Assembly (NCBI GenBank): GCA_041494245.1
Contig: JBGQAK010000015.1
Location: forward strand, 34,380-98,379
Reading direction: 5' to 3'
Length of the DNA stretch: 64,000 nucleotides
Source: RBG-13-68-16 sp041494245
GTDB lineage: Bacteria > Acidobacteriota > Thermoanaerobaculia > Thermoanaerobaculales > Thermoanaerobaculaceae
Shown here: positions 8,730-17,543 of the stretch, in pieces
Position numbering within the stretch: position 1 is the stretch's first letter
Layout of the letters: each line of letters starts with the position of its first letter
Made by a program: the position numbers and the translations under genes
The notes under the pieces: generated by a model
What the model saw: the letters and a program-made list of their open reading frames with translations, nothing else
Told to the model about the DNA's origin: nothing
Databases searched by the model: none

Positions 8730-9737
8730 TCACCTCTTGGGAGGGTTGAGGAACTCGTCCACGGCCCGGTTGAACATCCCCTGCTGGTCCACGAACGTCA
8801 TGTGGCCGCTCTTCGGGAGGACGACCAGCTTCGAACCTGCGATCCGCGCGGCCATGTCCCGGGCGATCGAGGGGTCGCTCTCGTCGTGGTCGCCGACGGT
8901 GATCAGCGTGGGCACCTTGATCGCTCCCAGCCGGTCCGCGTACTCCACCGAGACCAGGTTTCCGTCCACGACGAACTCCCCGTGCGAGCCCCACATCTCG
9001 CGGTACAGGTCCCAGGACATGATGCCGTTGGCCTCAGGGTCGTAGTTGGGGTCGGGCCGGTTCTGGTAGAGGTACGGGAAGTACCCCTCTCCCCAGGCTG
9101 CAATCATGTAGTCTTTCGTGTAGCGGTTCTTCTCGTAGTCCTTGCCGTGGCCGTACAGTCCCGCGGCCTCAGCCTTGTCGATCCGGGCGCGCAGCTCGGG
9201 CGACATCCTAGCCTTCATCTGGCGGAAGATCTCGTTGAGCGCCTTCGTGCTGTGGAAGGTGCTGCAGAGAACCAGGTGCGAGAGGCTCGCCTGGTATTTG
9301 AAGGCGTACGCCTGGGCAAGAACTCCACCGAAGGAGTGCCCGAGCAGGTTGACCCTGCCGAGGCCGAGGGCTTTCCGGACCGCTTCCACGTCGTCGGCCA
9401 TGGCCTCCACGGTGTAGTTCGACACGTCCTCCAGCTTCTCGGACTTCCCCGAGCCGCGCTCGTCGATAAAGATCAGCCGGTTGGTGCGGGCCAGGGGCAG
9501 CAGGTACGGCAGGAAGTAGTCGTGCGACGCCCCGGGCCCCCCGTGGACGATCACCAGGGGTTCACCCCTCCCGAACGACACCGTGTAGATCATTACGCCG
9601 CCGGCGTCAACGTACATCTCCTCGACCGGGTAGATGCCCGCTGGCCCCGGCTTCTCGGCCGCCGACGAAGCGCTCGTGAAGATCCCGAAGGCAAGCAGGG
9701 AACCCGCCGCCAAGCCCACGACCCGTGCTGTTCTCAT
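8730..9737 (-). CDS. Secreted proline iminopeptidase-like alpha/beta hydrolase
   Basis: 335 residues of the S33 peptidase (proline iminopeptidase) type: oxyanion motif HGGPG (65-69), DERGSGKS (92-99), nucleophile Ser135 in GHSFGG, an acid near Asp283 in GDHDESDPS and His312 in KSGHMTF. The family releases N-terminal proline or hydrolyses related amides. An N-terminal signal peptide (to about residue 27, TSASSAA) places this copy outside the cytoplasm, unlike classical cytoplasmic PIP. The start ATG has GGGGAGGAG 7 nt upstream. It lies 24 nt downstream of the decarboxylase gene on the same strand. A role in peptide scavenging is inferred; the exact substrate cannot be read from sequence. Confidence 0.85.
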   Translation of the reverse strand: MRTARVVGLAAGSLLAFGIFTSASSAAEKPGPAGIYPVEEMYVDAGGVMIYTVSFGRGEPLVIVHGGPGASHDYFLPYLLPLARTNRLIFIDERGSGKSEKLEDVSNYTVEAMADDVEAVRKALGLGRVNLLGHSFGGVLAQAYAFKYQASLSHLVLCSTFHSTKALNEIFRQMKARMSPELRARIDKAEAAGLYGHGKDYEKNRYTKDYMIAAWGEGYFPYLYQNRPDPNYDPEANGIMSWDLYREMWGSHGEFVVDGNLVSVEYADRLGAIKVPTLITVGDHDESDPSIARDMAARIAGSKLVVLPKSGHMTFVDQQGMFNRAVDEFLNPPKR

Positions 9738-9761
9738 GCGCTCTCCTCCCCGTCTGGCGTC

Positions 9762-11207
9762 CTATCGTACGCCCTCGATCTCCGACGCAGTGTCCCGGAT
9801 CATTCGCCAGGCTTCTCGCACGTGACGCTCCTCGGTGTTGGTCTGGGCGACGCAGAACCTCAGCGTGAAACGGTCGGCGAGCGTGGTGTGGGTCAGGTAG
9901 AGCCTGCCGCTCCGGTTGAGGCGGTCGAGCAGCGCCCTATTCACCTCGTCGCCGCCCACGTGCCGGAAGCAGACCAGGTTGAGCGGCGGCCGCACGGCCA
10001 GCTCGAAGCCCTTCGACTCCTCGACCCAGCGCGCGAACGCCTGGGCCAACTCGACGTGGCGCCTCACGTGGTGCTGGAGACCTTCGATCCCATAGTGCCG
10101 GATGACGAACCAGAGCTTCAGGGCCCTGAAGCGCCTCCCCAGGGGGATGTGCCAGTCCCGGTAGTCGAACACCGCGCCCGACTTCGTCGCCCTGTTCTTC
10201 AGGTACTCCGGGAGGATGGAGAGCGTCCTGATGAGCGCCGCCCGGTCGGCCACCCAGAAGCAGTCGCAGTCGAAGTTCGTGAACATCCACTTGTGCGGGT
10301 TGAAGCAGTAACTGTCGGCCAGTTCGAGCCCGGCCTGGATGTGCCTGAACTCGGGGCAGAGGGCCGCGGTACCTGACATCGCCCCGTCCACGTGGAGCCA
10401 GAGTCCCTCCTTGCGGCAGAGGTGACCGATCTCGGGGAGCGGGTCGATCGCGTTGGAGGAGGTCGTCCCCACGGTTGCAGAGACGAAGCAGGGGACGAGC
10501 CCGGTCGCGCGGTCCTTTCTGATCGCCTCGGCGAGCGCCTCCGGACGCATCGCGAACGTCTCGTCCACCTCCACGAGACGCAGGTTCGCGCGCCCGAGGC
10601 CGGCGATCTTGACGGCCTTCTCGATCGACGAGTGTGCCTGCGTCGAGGTATAGGCCACAAGGCGCCCGTCACACCCACGCTCGTTGGAGACGTAGCCCGT
10701 GGCGCGTTCGCGGGCGGCCAGCACGGCGCACAGCGAGGCGCTCGACGCGGTGTCCTGGATGACGCCGCCGCCGCTTCCGTCCGACCTGAACGCGACGGGC
10801 AGCGCCAGCATGTCCACCAGCCAGTCCAGCACGTGCGTCTCGAGCTCGGTGCACGCGGGGCTCGTCATCCACAGCATCCCCTGCACACCCAGGCCTGCGG
10901 AGAGCAGCTCGCCGAGAATCGAGGGACCCGAGGCGTTGGCGGGGAAGAACGCGAAGAAGTTGGGCGACTGCCAGTGCGTCACCCCGGGGAGGACCACCCG
11001 GTCGATGTCGCCGAGCATACTCTCGAAGCCCTCGCCGCGCAGCGGCGCCGCCGCGGGCAGCGAGGCGCGGATCTGGCCGGGCGTGACCTGCGAGAGCACC
11101 GGCAGGGATTCCACGCGCCGCTGGTAGTCGGCGATCCAATCCACCACCGCATATCCGGCCTTGCGGAACTCCTCCGGGGTCATGTGAAAGCTCTTTTCCT
11201 CTACCAT
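9762..11207 (-). CDS. Aromatic-L-amino-acid decarboxylase-type PLP enzyme
   Basis: 481 residues, the size of the animal/plant-type aromatic amino acid decarboxylases (group II PLP decarboxylases). PLP-binding features are Lys306 in NPHKW, Asp274 in HVDGAMSG and the stacking His192 in QAHSS. The N-terminal region includes FFAFFPANASGPSILGELLSAG, typical of this subgroup rather than of glutamate decarboxylase. It converts Trp, Tyr, DOPA or Phe to the amine; which one cannot be told. The ATG at 11207 has GGAGG 5 nt upstream and gives the normal N-terminus; an upstream in-frame extension of 15 residues has no such site. The neighbours do not point to an amine pathway. Confidence 0.92.
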   Translation of the reverse strand: MVEEKSFHMTPEEFRKAGYAVVDWIADYQRRVESLPVLSQVTPGQIRASLPAAAPLRGEGFESMLGDIDRVVLPGVTHWQSPNFFAFFPANASGPSILGELLSAGLGVQGMLWMTSPACTELETHVLDWLVDMLALPVAFRSDGSGGGVIQDTASSASLCAVLAARERATGYVSNERGCDGRLVAYTSTQAHSSIEKAVKIAGLGRANLRLVEVDETFAMRPEALAEAIRKDRATGLVPCFVSATVGTTSSNAIDPLPEIGHLCRKEGLWLHVDGAMSGTAALCPEFRHIQAGLELADSYCFNPHKWMFTNFDCDCFWVADRAALIRTLSILPEYLKNRATKSGAVFDYRDWHIPLGRRFRALKLWFVIRHYGIEGLQHHVRRHVELAQAFARWVEESKGFELAVRPPLNLVCFRHVGGDEVNRALLDRLNRSGRLYLTHTTLADRFTLRFCVAQTNTEERHVREAWRMIRDTASEIEGVR

Positions 11208-11281
11208 GCTCGCCTCCGCCGCCCGCGCCCGCGGGGTGCGCCACGCTACCACTGATCGGGAGGGCTACCGCAGCAGGATCG

Positions 11282-12271
11282 TCAGTCGCCGGCCGGCATC
11301 GGCGCCGCGGCCATGTCCAGCATGCGCTGCAGCGGTTTCAGCGCTGCCAGCCGCACATCCTCGGCCAGCTCGAGGCGCGGTGCGCCGTCGCGCAGGCAGG
11401 CGTACAGGTTGGCCAGCGTGTTGCGCCGCATGTGAGGGCAGACGTTGCAGCCGCACTCCCCCGAGCTGCCCGGGACCGAGATGAAGCGCTTGCCCGGGGC
11501 CAGCCGTTCCATCTGGTGGATGATTCCCGGCTCGGTGGCGATCAGGAACTCCGCCGCGGGGCTCTCCTGCACGTAGCGCAGGATCGACGACGTCGAGCCC
11601 ACGTGGTCGGCGATCGCAAGGATCGGCTCGGGGCACTCCGGGTGCGCAGCCACAACCGCGTCCGGATGCTCGATCTTCAGCTCCACCAGGGCCTTGTGGG
11701 AGAACTGCTCGTGCACGATACAGGTCCCCGGCCAGAGCACCATGTCGCGGCCGGTCTTGCGCATCAGGTAGCTCCCAAGGTGGCGGTCGGGCGCAAACAG
11801 GATCGTCTCCCCGGCCGGTATCTGCCGGATGATCTTCTCGGCCGAGGACGAGGTCACGATCACGTCGGAGAGCGCCTTGACCGCCGCGGAACAGTTGATG
11901 TAGGTCAAAGCCACCGCTCCCGGGTACGCCGCGCGCCAGCGCGCGAACGAATCGGGCGGGCAGGACTCCTCGAGCGAGCAGCCAGCCTCCAGGTCCGGGA
12001 TCAGGACCTCCGACCCCGGGTTGAGGATCTTCGCGACCTCGGCCATGAAACGGACGCCGCAGAACGCGATCACTCCGGCCCTGGCGCGCTGAGCGGCGCG
12101 GGCCAACTCCAGGGAATCACCGACGAAGTCGGCGAGGTCCTGAATATCGGCCTCCTGGTAGTAGTGGGCGAGCAGGACTGCCCCCCGTTCGCGCTTCAGA
12201 CGCACGATCTCGGCGACCAGCGTCTCGTGGTCGGTGGGGATGTCCCTGGGCGTGGCGGTGGCCGTACTCAC
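11282..12271 (-). CDS. nadA: Quinolinate synthase NadA
   Basis: NadA condenses iminoaspartate with dihydroxyacetone phosphate to quinolinate in NAD biosynthesis, using a 4Fe-4S cluster. The 329-residue protein shows the family text LAHYYQEADIQDLADFVGDSLELA, the cluster-binding region cysteines in INCSA, AHPECPEPI and CGCNVCPHM, and the substrate loop GSTSSILRYV. The length suits the mid-size NadA group. The start is GTG with GGGAG 5 nt upstream. No nadB or nadC is adjacent; the gene follows the aminopeptidase P gene after 48 nt, so it could be driven from the long upstream operon or from its own promoter. Confidence 0.97.
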   Translation of the reverse strand: MSTATATPRDIPTDHETLVAEIVRLKRERGAVLLAHYYQEADIQDLADFVGDSLELARAAQRARAGVIAFCGVRFMAEVAKILNPGSEVLIPDLEAGCSLEESCPPDSFARWRAAYPGAVALTYINCSAAVKALSDVIVTSSSAEKIIRQIPAGETILFAPDRHLGSYLMRKTGRDMVLWPGTCIVHEQFSHKALVELKIEHPDAVVAAHPECPEPILAIADHVGSTSSILRYVQESPAAEFLIATEPGIIHQMERLAPGKRFISVPGSSGECGCNVCPHMRRNTLANLYACLRDGAPRLELAEDVRLAALKPLQRMLDMAAAPMPAGD

Positions 12272-12295
12272 TCTGACTCCCTAAACCCCAATGAC

Positions 12296-12315
12296 CCCCG
12301 GGGCTCTTCCCGGGG
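12296..12315 (-). terminator. GC-rich hairpin between pepP and nadA
   Basis: CCCCGGG, six-base loop, CCCGGGG: a perfect 7-bp stem in the 48-nt gap. It has no U-run on the minus-strand side, so it is either a weak terminator or an RNA processing/stability element at the end of the long operon. Confidence 0.35.
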
Positions 12316-12319
12316 TGTG

Positions 12320-13621
12320 CTAGCCGCCCAGCATCGCCTCGACCGCCGCGGCGTCGCGCGGGAGCGAGGCTGACAGGTTCTCTGCACGAGTCCCGGTGAT
12401 CAGGTAGTCATCCTCGACGCGGATCCCGATCCCCTCCCCCGCCAGGTAGATACCCGGTTCGACGGTCACGATCATCCCTGGTGTCAGCGTCGGTGACTCC
12501 CCTCCCGCGTCGTGGGCCTCGAGCCCCAGGAAGTGGCCCAGACCGTGGATGAAAAACTTCCCCAATGACTTGCCGCCGTTCCCCGAGAGCCCGCTCCCCT
12601 CCAGTGACGCGAACGCCGCCTTTCGGGCCGCGGCGATCGTCGAGCCGGGGGCGAGGGTCGCCACCGCCGCGTCGTAGGCCACCAGCACCGCCTCGTAGAG
12701 TTCGCGCTGCCGTGGCGAAAACCTCCCGCTCACCGGAAACGTCCTTGTCAGGTCGCCGCAGTAGTAGCCGTGGCGCGCCCCGATGTCCACGACCACGAGC
12801 TCGCCGTCCGCCAGGATCCCGCGGTTGGCGTCGTAGTGCAGGATGCAGCCGGCCTGTCCAGACCCGACGATCGGGGGGAAAGCCCACCCTTCGGCGCCAA
12901 GCGCCCGCAGCGCCGCGAAAGCCGCCCCGTCCACCTCGGCCTCCCGCACGCCTGGGCGGACCCGCCCCGCGGCCGCCCGCATCGCCGCAACCGTGGCCGC
13001 CACCGCTTTTCGCATCAGCGCCACCTCGCCGGGTTCCTTTTGCAGGCGCAACTCGGCGAGCACCGGGGCGAGATCCAGCACCGTGAAGGTCGGCAGCCGG
13101 TCGCGCAGGCTCTGCACGAGCCTCTGCTCCGACGAGAGCTCTCCCGCGGTCGCGCCCGAAAGCGGCACCCAGAGCGTCCCGCCCTCCCTCAGGAGATCGG
13201 CCACCCGGTCGGTGACCGCCGGGACTGGCCGCCGCCTGGCGTCCAGAACGACCTCGCTGTAGTCGCGGTCCAGCACCGTCTCGAAGCCGAGCACCAGGGC
13301 GGTGTCCTCTCCGGGTCCGAACTTGGGGCCGGTCCATGCCTCGATGGCGGGGCGGCGCGCGGGCAGGAGAAGCGCCTCGTGCTCCTTCTCGAGCAGCAGC
13401 GCGGCGCCGGGAAGCTCAACGCCCGTCAGGTAGAAGAACGACGGGTCCTGCCTGAAGGTGCCAACATCGCCGTAGCCGCGTGCGTCCGTGGCGCCGAGCA
13501 ACAAGGCAACGCCGCCCTTCCCCAGCCGCTCCTGCACCCTGGCCCTGCGCGCCCGGTACAGCTCGGGCGCCTCGATCTCGGCGGCGTAGTGCCCGCCGCG
13601 AAAGGCACGGTCCTCGATCAT
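12320..13621 (-). CDS. pepP: Aminopeptidase P (Xaa-Pro aminopeptidase)
   Basis: 433 residues with an N-terminal creatinase-like domain and a C-terminal pita-bread metallopeptidase (M24) domain. All five metal ligands are present: two Asp in VVDIGARHGYYCGDLTRTF, His in GLGHFLGLEAHD, Glu in VTVEPGIYL and Glu in RVEDDYLIT. The enzyme removes an N-terminal residue before proline, in the cytoplasm. The ATG overlaps the stop of the upstream transporter gene (ATGA), which decides the start; the frame remains open for 22 residues upstream but without family similarity. It is the last member of a 13-gene close-packed chain. Confidence 0.94.
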   Translation of the reverse strand: MIEDRAFRGGHYAAEIEAPELYRARRARVQERLGKGGVALLLGATDARGYGDVGTFRQDPSFFYLTGVELPGAALLLEKEHEALLLPARRPAIEAWTGPKFGPGEDTALVLGFETVLDRDYSEVVLDARRRPVPAVTDRVADLLREGGTLWVPLSGATAGELSSEQRLVQSLRDRLPTFTVLDLAPVLAELRLQKEPGEVALMRKAVAATVAAMRAAAGRVRPGVREAEVDGAAFAALRALGAEGWAFPPIVGSGQAGCILHYDANRGILADGELVVVDIGARHGYYCGDLTRTFPVSGRFSPRQRELYEAVLVAYDAAVATLAPGSTIAAARKAAFASLEGSGLSGNGGKSLGKFFIHGLGHFLGLEAHDAGGESPTLTPGMIVTVEPGIYLAGEGIGIRVEDDYLITGTRAENLSASLPRDAAAVEAMLGG

Positions 13622-14952
13622 CCCTCGCCTCCCATGACCACCTGCAGGAGCGCCTTGAGCCTCTCCTCGTCCAGCTCGCCCTGGCAAAGGATCTCCCCGT
13701 TGACCTCAAACACCGGAAGCCTGTTCCCGAAGCTACGTATCAGTCGTGGAGAGCGCGTCACCTCCACGATTCGAGCCTCCACGCCGCGCTTCTTGAGGAG
13801 CGGCTCAAGCATCTCCTGGAACCCTCTGCACTCCTCCGAGTCCTTGCGCGTGTAAAGCACCACCGTGGGGGTCTCCCCCTGGTAGAAGGCGCTCACGCGG
13901 TAGGCCCGGATCGCGTGCTTCATCACCACCCCCAGCGCAGCCGCCACCGGCACGGCGACGATGATGCCCGGAATGCCGAAGAGCTCACCCCCGAGCAGCA
14001 ACGAGATCAGGACCCAGACTGGGTGAAGCCCGACCATCCTCCCCAGCAACCTGGGCGTGAGAATCCACCCCTCGATGTTCTGGGCGACGACAAACACCAC
14101 CACCACGCCGAGGGGGTGGAGCAGGTCCTGGTAGTCGAAGAAGGACAGCAGGAACGCGCTGCTTCCACCCACGATCAGACCGAGGTAGGGCACCAGGGAC
14201 AGCAGACCGGCAAGCGGTCCGATCACCAGCGCCAACGGCGCCCGCACGAGGAGCAGGCCCACGGTGTACATCGCGCCCAGCGCGAGGGCGATCAGGAGTT
14301 GGCCGCCGACGAAGGCGGAAAGCACGTTGTGGATGTCCCCCACCACGAGCTGAACCGTGGGCAGCACCGGCCTCGGCACCAGTCGCCTGAGCGAGGCGAT
14401 GAAGTGGTTGAAGTCGATCGTGAGGTAGGCCGCGATCACCGGGATCAGGACGAAGGTGAGGAGAGCGCTCGCGACGCCGAACACCGATAGCAGGCTGTCC
14501 GCCAGCCGCGTCACCGTCCGGTCCGCCATGCTGGGAATCGTGGTCTGGAACCAGCCGCTGATTCGACCCCCCAGCAGCGCGTAGGAACCCGGGAAGCGGG
14601 CCTTCAGGTCCGCGAGCAGCGGCGTGATGCGCTCCTGCATGACCTCTTGCCAGGATGGCAGCTTCTCAGCGACCACGACCAGTTCGTTCAGCAGCGCCGG
14701 TAGGAACAACGCGAAGATCACCAGCAGCACAACCGCAAAGATCAGCAGCATGACCAGGAAGCCGAGGATTCGCGGCAGGCCGCGGCGCTCGAAGTACGAC
14801 GCAAGCGGATGGGTCAGGTACGCGAGCAGGAAACCGGCGAGCAGCGGAAAGAGCGCGCTCGACCATGCGAAGAGGGCCCCGGCGGCCAGCACCGCGGCGC
14901 CGATCACCACGAGCATCCGCCAGAGGCTCGCGGACCTAGGAGGGCCGGCCAT
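13618..14952 (-). CDS. AI-2E family transporter fused to a glutaredoxin-like (DUF836-type) domain
   Basis: 444 residues. Residues 1-350 form the multi-helix membrane domain of the AI-2E/YdiK transporter family (PF01594-type; signature PYLGLIVGG near 255 and ENIEG-like QNIEGWILTPRLLG near 291-304). Residues 361-440 read as a compact thioredoxin fold like the DUF836 glutaredoxin-like proteins: VVLYTRKDSEEC, MLEPLLKKRGVEARIVEV, cis-proline LPVFEVNG and a final LDEERLKALL. The usual CxxC is SxxC here (Ser372, Cys375), so only the second cysteine remains. Members export or import small molecules; the substrate is unknown. The start overlaps the pgsA stop by 17 nt and the stop overlaps pepP (ATGA). 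Confidence 0.85.
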   Translation of the reverse strand: MAGPPRSASLWRMLVVIGAAVLAAGALFAWSSALFPLLAGFLLAYLTHPLASYFERRGLPRILGFLVMLLIFAVVLLVIFALFLPALLNELVVVAEKLPSWQEVMQERITPLLADLKARFPGSYALLGGRISGWFQTTIPSMADRTVTRLADSLLSVFGVASALLTFVLIPVIAAYLTIDFNHFIASLRRLVPRPVLPTVQLVVGDIHNVLSAFVGGQLLIALALGAMYTVGLLLVRAPLALVIGPLAGLLSLVPYLGLIVGGSSAFLLSFFDYQDLLHPLGVVVVFVVAQNIEGWILTPRLLGRMVGLHPVWVLISLLLGGELFGIPGIIVAVPVAAALGVVMKHAIRAYRVSAFYQGETPTVVLYTRKDSEECRGFQEMLEPLLKKRGVEARIVEVTRSPRLIRSFGNRLPVFEVNGEILCQGELDEERLKALLQVVMGGEG

Positions 14953-15640
14953 CGTGGATTGCCTCGACGACTCCGGCGGCGCGGCGGATGTAGTCGACCC
15001 CGGAGAGCACCGTGAAGAACAGTGCCACGTAGAAGCACGTCATCAGCAGCGGCTCGGGCACGTGCGTGACGTTCGCGATCAGCACCATCGCCACGGTGAT
15101 GATGTGGAACACCGTGGTCGCCTTCCCCAAAAACGAGGGTGGGAACTGACGCACCCCGGCGCCAAGGTAGAGAAGGAGCGCGATCAGCACGATCAGGAAG
15201 TCCCGCGAGAGCGCCATGACCGTGAGCCAGAGCGGCACCGTCACCGCCCCGGGCACCGGCAGGGTGAGCGCCACATATGCGGTTATAAGCAGCACCTTGT
15301 CCGCGATCGGGTCGAGGTACGTCCCCAGCAGAGAGCGCATTCCAAGCAGGCGTGCCAGCAGTCCGTCCAGGGCGTCGGAGACCCCCGCCGCGATGAAGAT
15401 GCCGAGCGCGATCGTGTGCTTCCCCTCCACCGTCGCGAGCACGAAAAAGGGCGTGAGCCCCAGGCGCAGCAGGGTGATGCCGTTCGGGATCGTGAACGGC
15501 CGCAGGGCCGCCCGCACCTCCTGGGCCGCGCGCTGCGCAACGGCTCCCGCCCGCAACGACCGTTCTCCGTTGCGATCGCGAGAGGCACCCTGGCCTCCCG
15601 CGGTATCGCCGGTCGAGGGCGGCGGGAGGACTTCGCTCAT
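14936..15640 (-). CDS. pgsA: CDP-diacylglycerol--glycerol-3-phosphate 3-phosphatidyltransferase
   Basis: 234 residues with the CDP-alcohol phosphatidyltransferase signature DGxxAR-x8-GxxxDxxxD (SDALDGLLARLLG ... GTYLDPIADK, about 88-115) and four or five hydrophobic helices. It would make phosphatidylglycerophosphate, the first committed step to phosphatidylglycerol and cardiolipin, at the inner membrane. The first 45 residues are a polar, poorly conserved extension; a later start is possible, but the chosen ATG overlaps the upstream regulator's stop (ATGA). Related synthases (PssA, cardiolipin synthase) share the motif; the GITLLRLGLTPFFV entry favours PgsA. Confidence 0.88.
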   Translation of the reverse strand: MSEVLPPPSTGDTAGGQGASRDRNGERSLRAGAVAQRAAQEVRAALRPFTIPNGITLLRLGLTPFFVLATVEGKHTIALGIFIAAGVSDALDGLLARLLGMRSLLGTYLDPIADKVLLITAYVALTLPVPGAVTVPLWLTVMALSRDFLIVLIALLLYLGAGVRQFPPSFLGKATTVFHIITVAMVLIANVTHVPEPLLMTCFYVALFFTVLSGVDYIRRAAGVVEAIHDGRPS

Positions 15641-16320
15641 TCCTCCTCCCCGGAGAGCACCGACTCGCGCAGGTAGCTCATCTTGCCCTCGTTGACGACG
15701 AGGCCCCGTTGCTCAAGGTCGTTGATCAGGCGCGTGACGGTCTCACGGGACGTGCCGATCGAGTTGGCGATGTCCTGGTGGGTCGGACGGCGGACGGCGA
15801 CCCAGCCGTTGCCCAGGATCTGGCCGTGCTGGCGCGCGAGGTCGATGAAGTAGCGAGCCAACCTCCCAACCACGTCCAGCGTCGCCAGCGACTCCATCTG
15901 CGCGTTCGAGCGCCGCAGCCGGAGTGACAGCTCGCGCAGAAGCTTGCGCGCAATGCCTGGGTGATGCTCGAGGAGCCGGTTGAAGTCGTCCCTGCGGATG
16001 CGGTAGGCCACCGTCGGAAGCTGTGCGACCACGCTCGCGGAGCGCGGCTCGTTGTCGAGCAGCGCCATCTCTCCGAAGAACTGCTCGGGCCCAAGGGTCG
16101 CCAGGATGAGCTCCCTCCCACCGACCGAGGAGACGCACACCTTCACGCGACCCGTGGCGATCACGTAGAGCCCGTCGGCCGGCTCGTTCGCGGCGAAGAT
16201 GACCTCGTCGCGGCCGAACTCGCGGCGCTCTCCGGTCTTGGCCAACGCCTCGAGCTCCTTCTGCTCCAGCTCGGCAAAGAGCGGCGCGCGCGACAGGAGA
16301 TTCGTCAGCGCTGCGGACAC
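15637..16320 (-). CDS. Crp/Fnr-family transcriptional regulator
   Basis: 227 residues: an N-terminal cyclic-nucleotide-binding fold (10-130), a dimer helix (about 135-160) and a C-terminal winged helix with recognition helix SRETVTRLINDLEQRG. The phosphate-binding segment FGEMALLDNEPRSASVVA keeps the Glu and Arg-Ser that contact cyclic nucleotides in Crp, so binding of cAMP or a similar ligand is plausible. There is no Fnr-type cysteine cluster. It is embedded in a long chain of unrelated genes (overlaps of 16 nt upstream and 4 nt downstream), so context does not reveal its targets. Confidence 0.93.
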   Translation of the reverse strand: MSAALTNLLSRAPLFAELEQKELEALAKTGERREFGRDEVIFAANEPADGLYVIATGRVKVCVSSVGGRELILATLGPEQFFGEMALLDNEPRSASVVAQLPTVAYRIRRDDFNRLLEHHPGIARKLLRELSLRLRRSNAQMESLATLDVVGRLARYFIDLARQHGQILGNGWVAVRRPTHQDIANSIGTSRETVTRLINDLEQRGLVVNEGKMSYLRESVLSGEEE

Positions 16321-17543
16321 GGATCACCTCCCCCGCCGGTGACCTGGCGGACCAGCGCGCCCGCGGTCTGGCCGTCGACCATCTCCGGCAGCCGCACGCA
16401 ACCGGTCTCCCGGTCGCTGCACCAGCGCGGCGCAGGGCGGCCGAGGGCCTTGGCCAGGCGCTCGAGGGCGGCCGCCAGCTCGCTCGGCGAAACGGTTCTC
16501 TCGGGGCTGAACCGGTGCGCGACGACGTCACCGGGAATCACGCCGCTGCGCACCGCCGCGATGATGTCGCCCCTCTCGGGAAGCTGTACAACATCCTCGA
16601 AGAGGGGCACCGAGCCCCTCTCACGCTCGGCGAGCGACGGCACCTCGGCCACCATGATCGCAGCCAGCGCTCCGCGACGCAGGGTCTTGGCGCTCAGCGC
16701 CTTGGTCAGGTACGGCGGGGCGTTGGCGAAGCGGAGGTTGCGCCGCGCCGTTTCGACCAGCTGGCATCGGTGGGGGTAGCCCGCCGGCAGACGCGTGAAG
16801 AACTCGAGTGCCAGGTCCCACTGGCCGAGCGCCTGGGCAACGTTGCCCTTGAGCTCGAGGCCCTCGCTCGAGTCGGGCATCCCCGGCACCATCTCGGCCG
16901 CACCCTTCGTGTTGTAGAGCTCCAACATTGCACGGACAGCCAGGTACCGCGCCTCCACCGTGTTCGGGCTCAGGTCGAGGACCTGGCGGGCGCTCGTCAG
17001 CGCCCCCTCCGCGTCGCCGCGTTGAAGCAACGCGTTGCCCTCCGCCAGCAGCGGCGCAATCTGAGCTCGCTCCAGCTCACCGATCACCCTCCCCCACCCC
17101 GCGTCCGGCTGCAGCTCGGCCGCCCGCCGTGCGGTGGTCAGGGCGGCGCGGAGGTCGCCCTCGCGCCGCGCGGCAATCGTCGCGAAACCCCACGCCGAGC
17201 CGTACCCGGGCAGGCTCGCTGCGAAGATACGCGCCTGTGCCCCCACCGCCTCGCCCGCGAGGAAGCGCACCTCGAGCTCCGCGAGCTGGCGCACGGGGTG
17301 GTTCACGGGCAGCGCACCGAGGGCCTTCTTGGCGGCAGCGAAGTCCCCATTCTCGGCCTGTGCGACGGCTACCCTGGCCGCCTCGGCCTGCTCCGGGTTA
17401 AGGGGAGCGTCCACGACCGGCGGACGAACGGGGTCCGGCATCCGGCTTATCGCCGGCGGCGCCGTGGTCCGGCACGAGGCCAGCACAACGGCCACGACGA
17501 CGGCCAGCCTACTCGCCGGCCTGGGCAAGATGATCCCCGTCAC
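16305..17543 (-). CDS. TPR-containing lipoprotein of unknown function
   Basis: 412 residues. A short hydrophobic leader ends in the lipobox VLASC (Cys near 24), so the protein should be a lipid-anchored periplasmic protein. Residues 50-280 are alanine-rich helical pairs of the TPR type (for example NGDFAAAKKALGALPVNHP, GDAEGALTSARQVLDLSP). The C-terminal 130 residues contain an SLH- or helix-like block (DIIAAVRSGVIPGDVVAHRFSPERTVSPSELAAALERL) that looks like an S-layer-homology-type repeat, plus cysteines in RWCSDRETGCVRLPE. GTG start, overlapping the hfq 3' end by 35 nt; no clear Shine-Dalgarno, so the start is uncertain. Function unknown. Confidence 0.68.
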   Translation of the reverse strand: MTGIILPRPASRLAVVVAVVLASCRTTAPPAISRMPDPVRPPVVDAPLNPEQAEAARVAVAQAENGDFAAAKKALGALPVNHPVRQLAELEVRFLAGEAVGAQARIFAASLPGYGSAWGFATIAARREGDLRAALTTARRAAELQPDAGWGRVIGELERAQIAPLLAEGNALLQRGDAEGALTSARQVLDLSPNTVEARYLAVRAMLELYNTKGAAEMVPGMPDSSEGLELKGNVAQALGQWDLALEFFTRLPAGYPHRCQLVETARRNLRFANAPPYLTKALSAKTLRRGALAAIMVAEVPSLAERERGSVPLFEDVVQLPERGDIIAAVRSGVIPGDVVAHRFSPERTVSPSELAAALERLAKALGRPAPRWCSDRETGCVRLPEMVDGQTAGALVRQVTGGGGDPCPQR

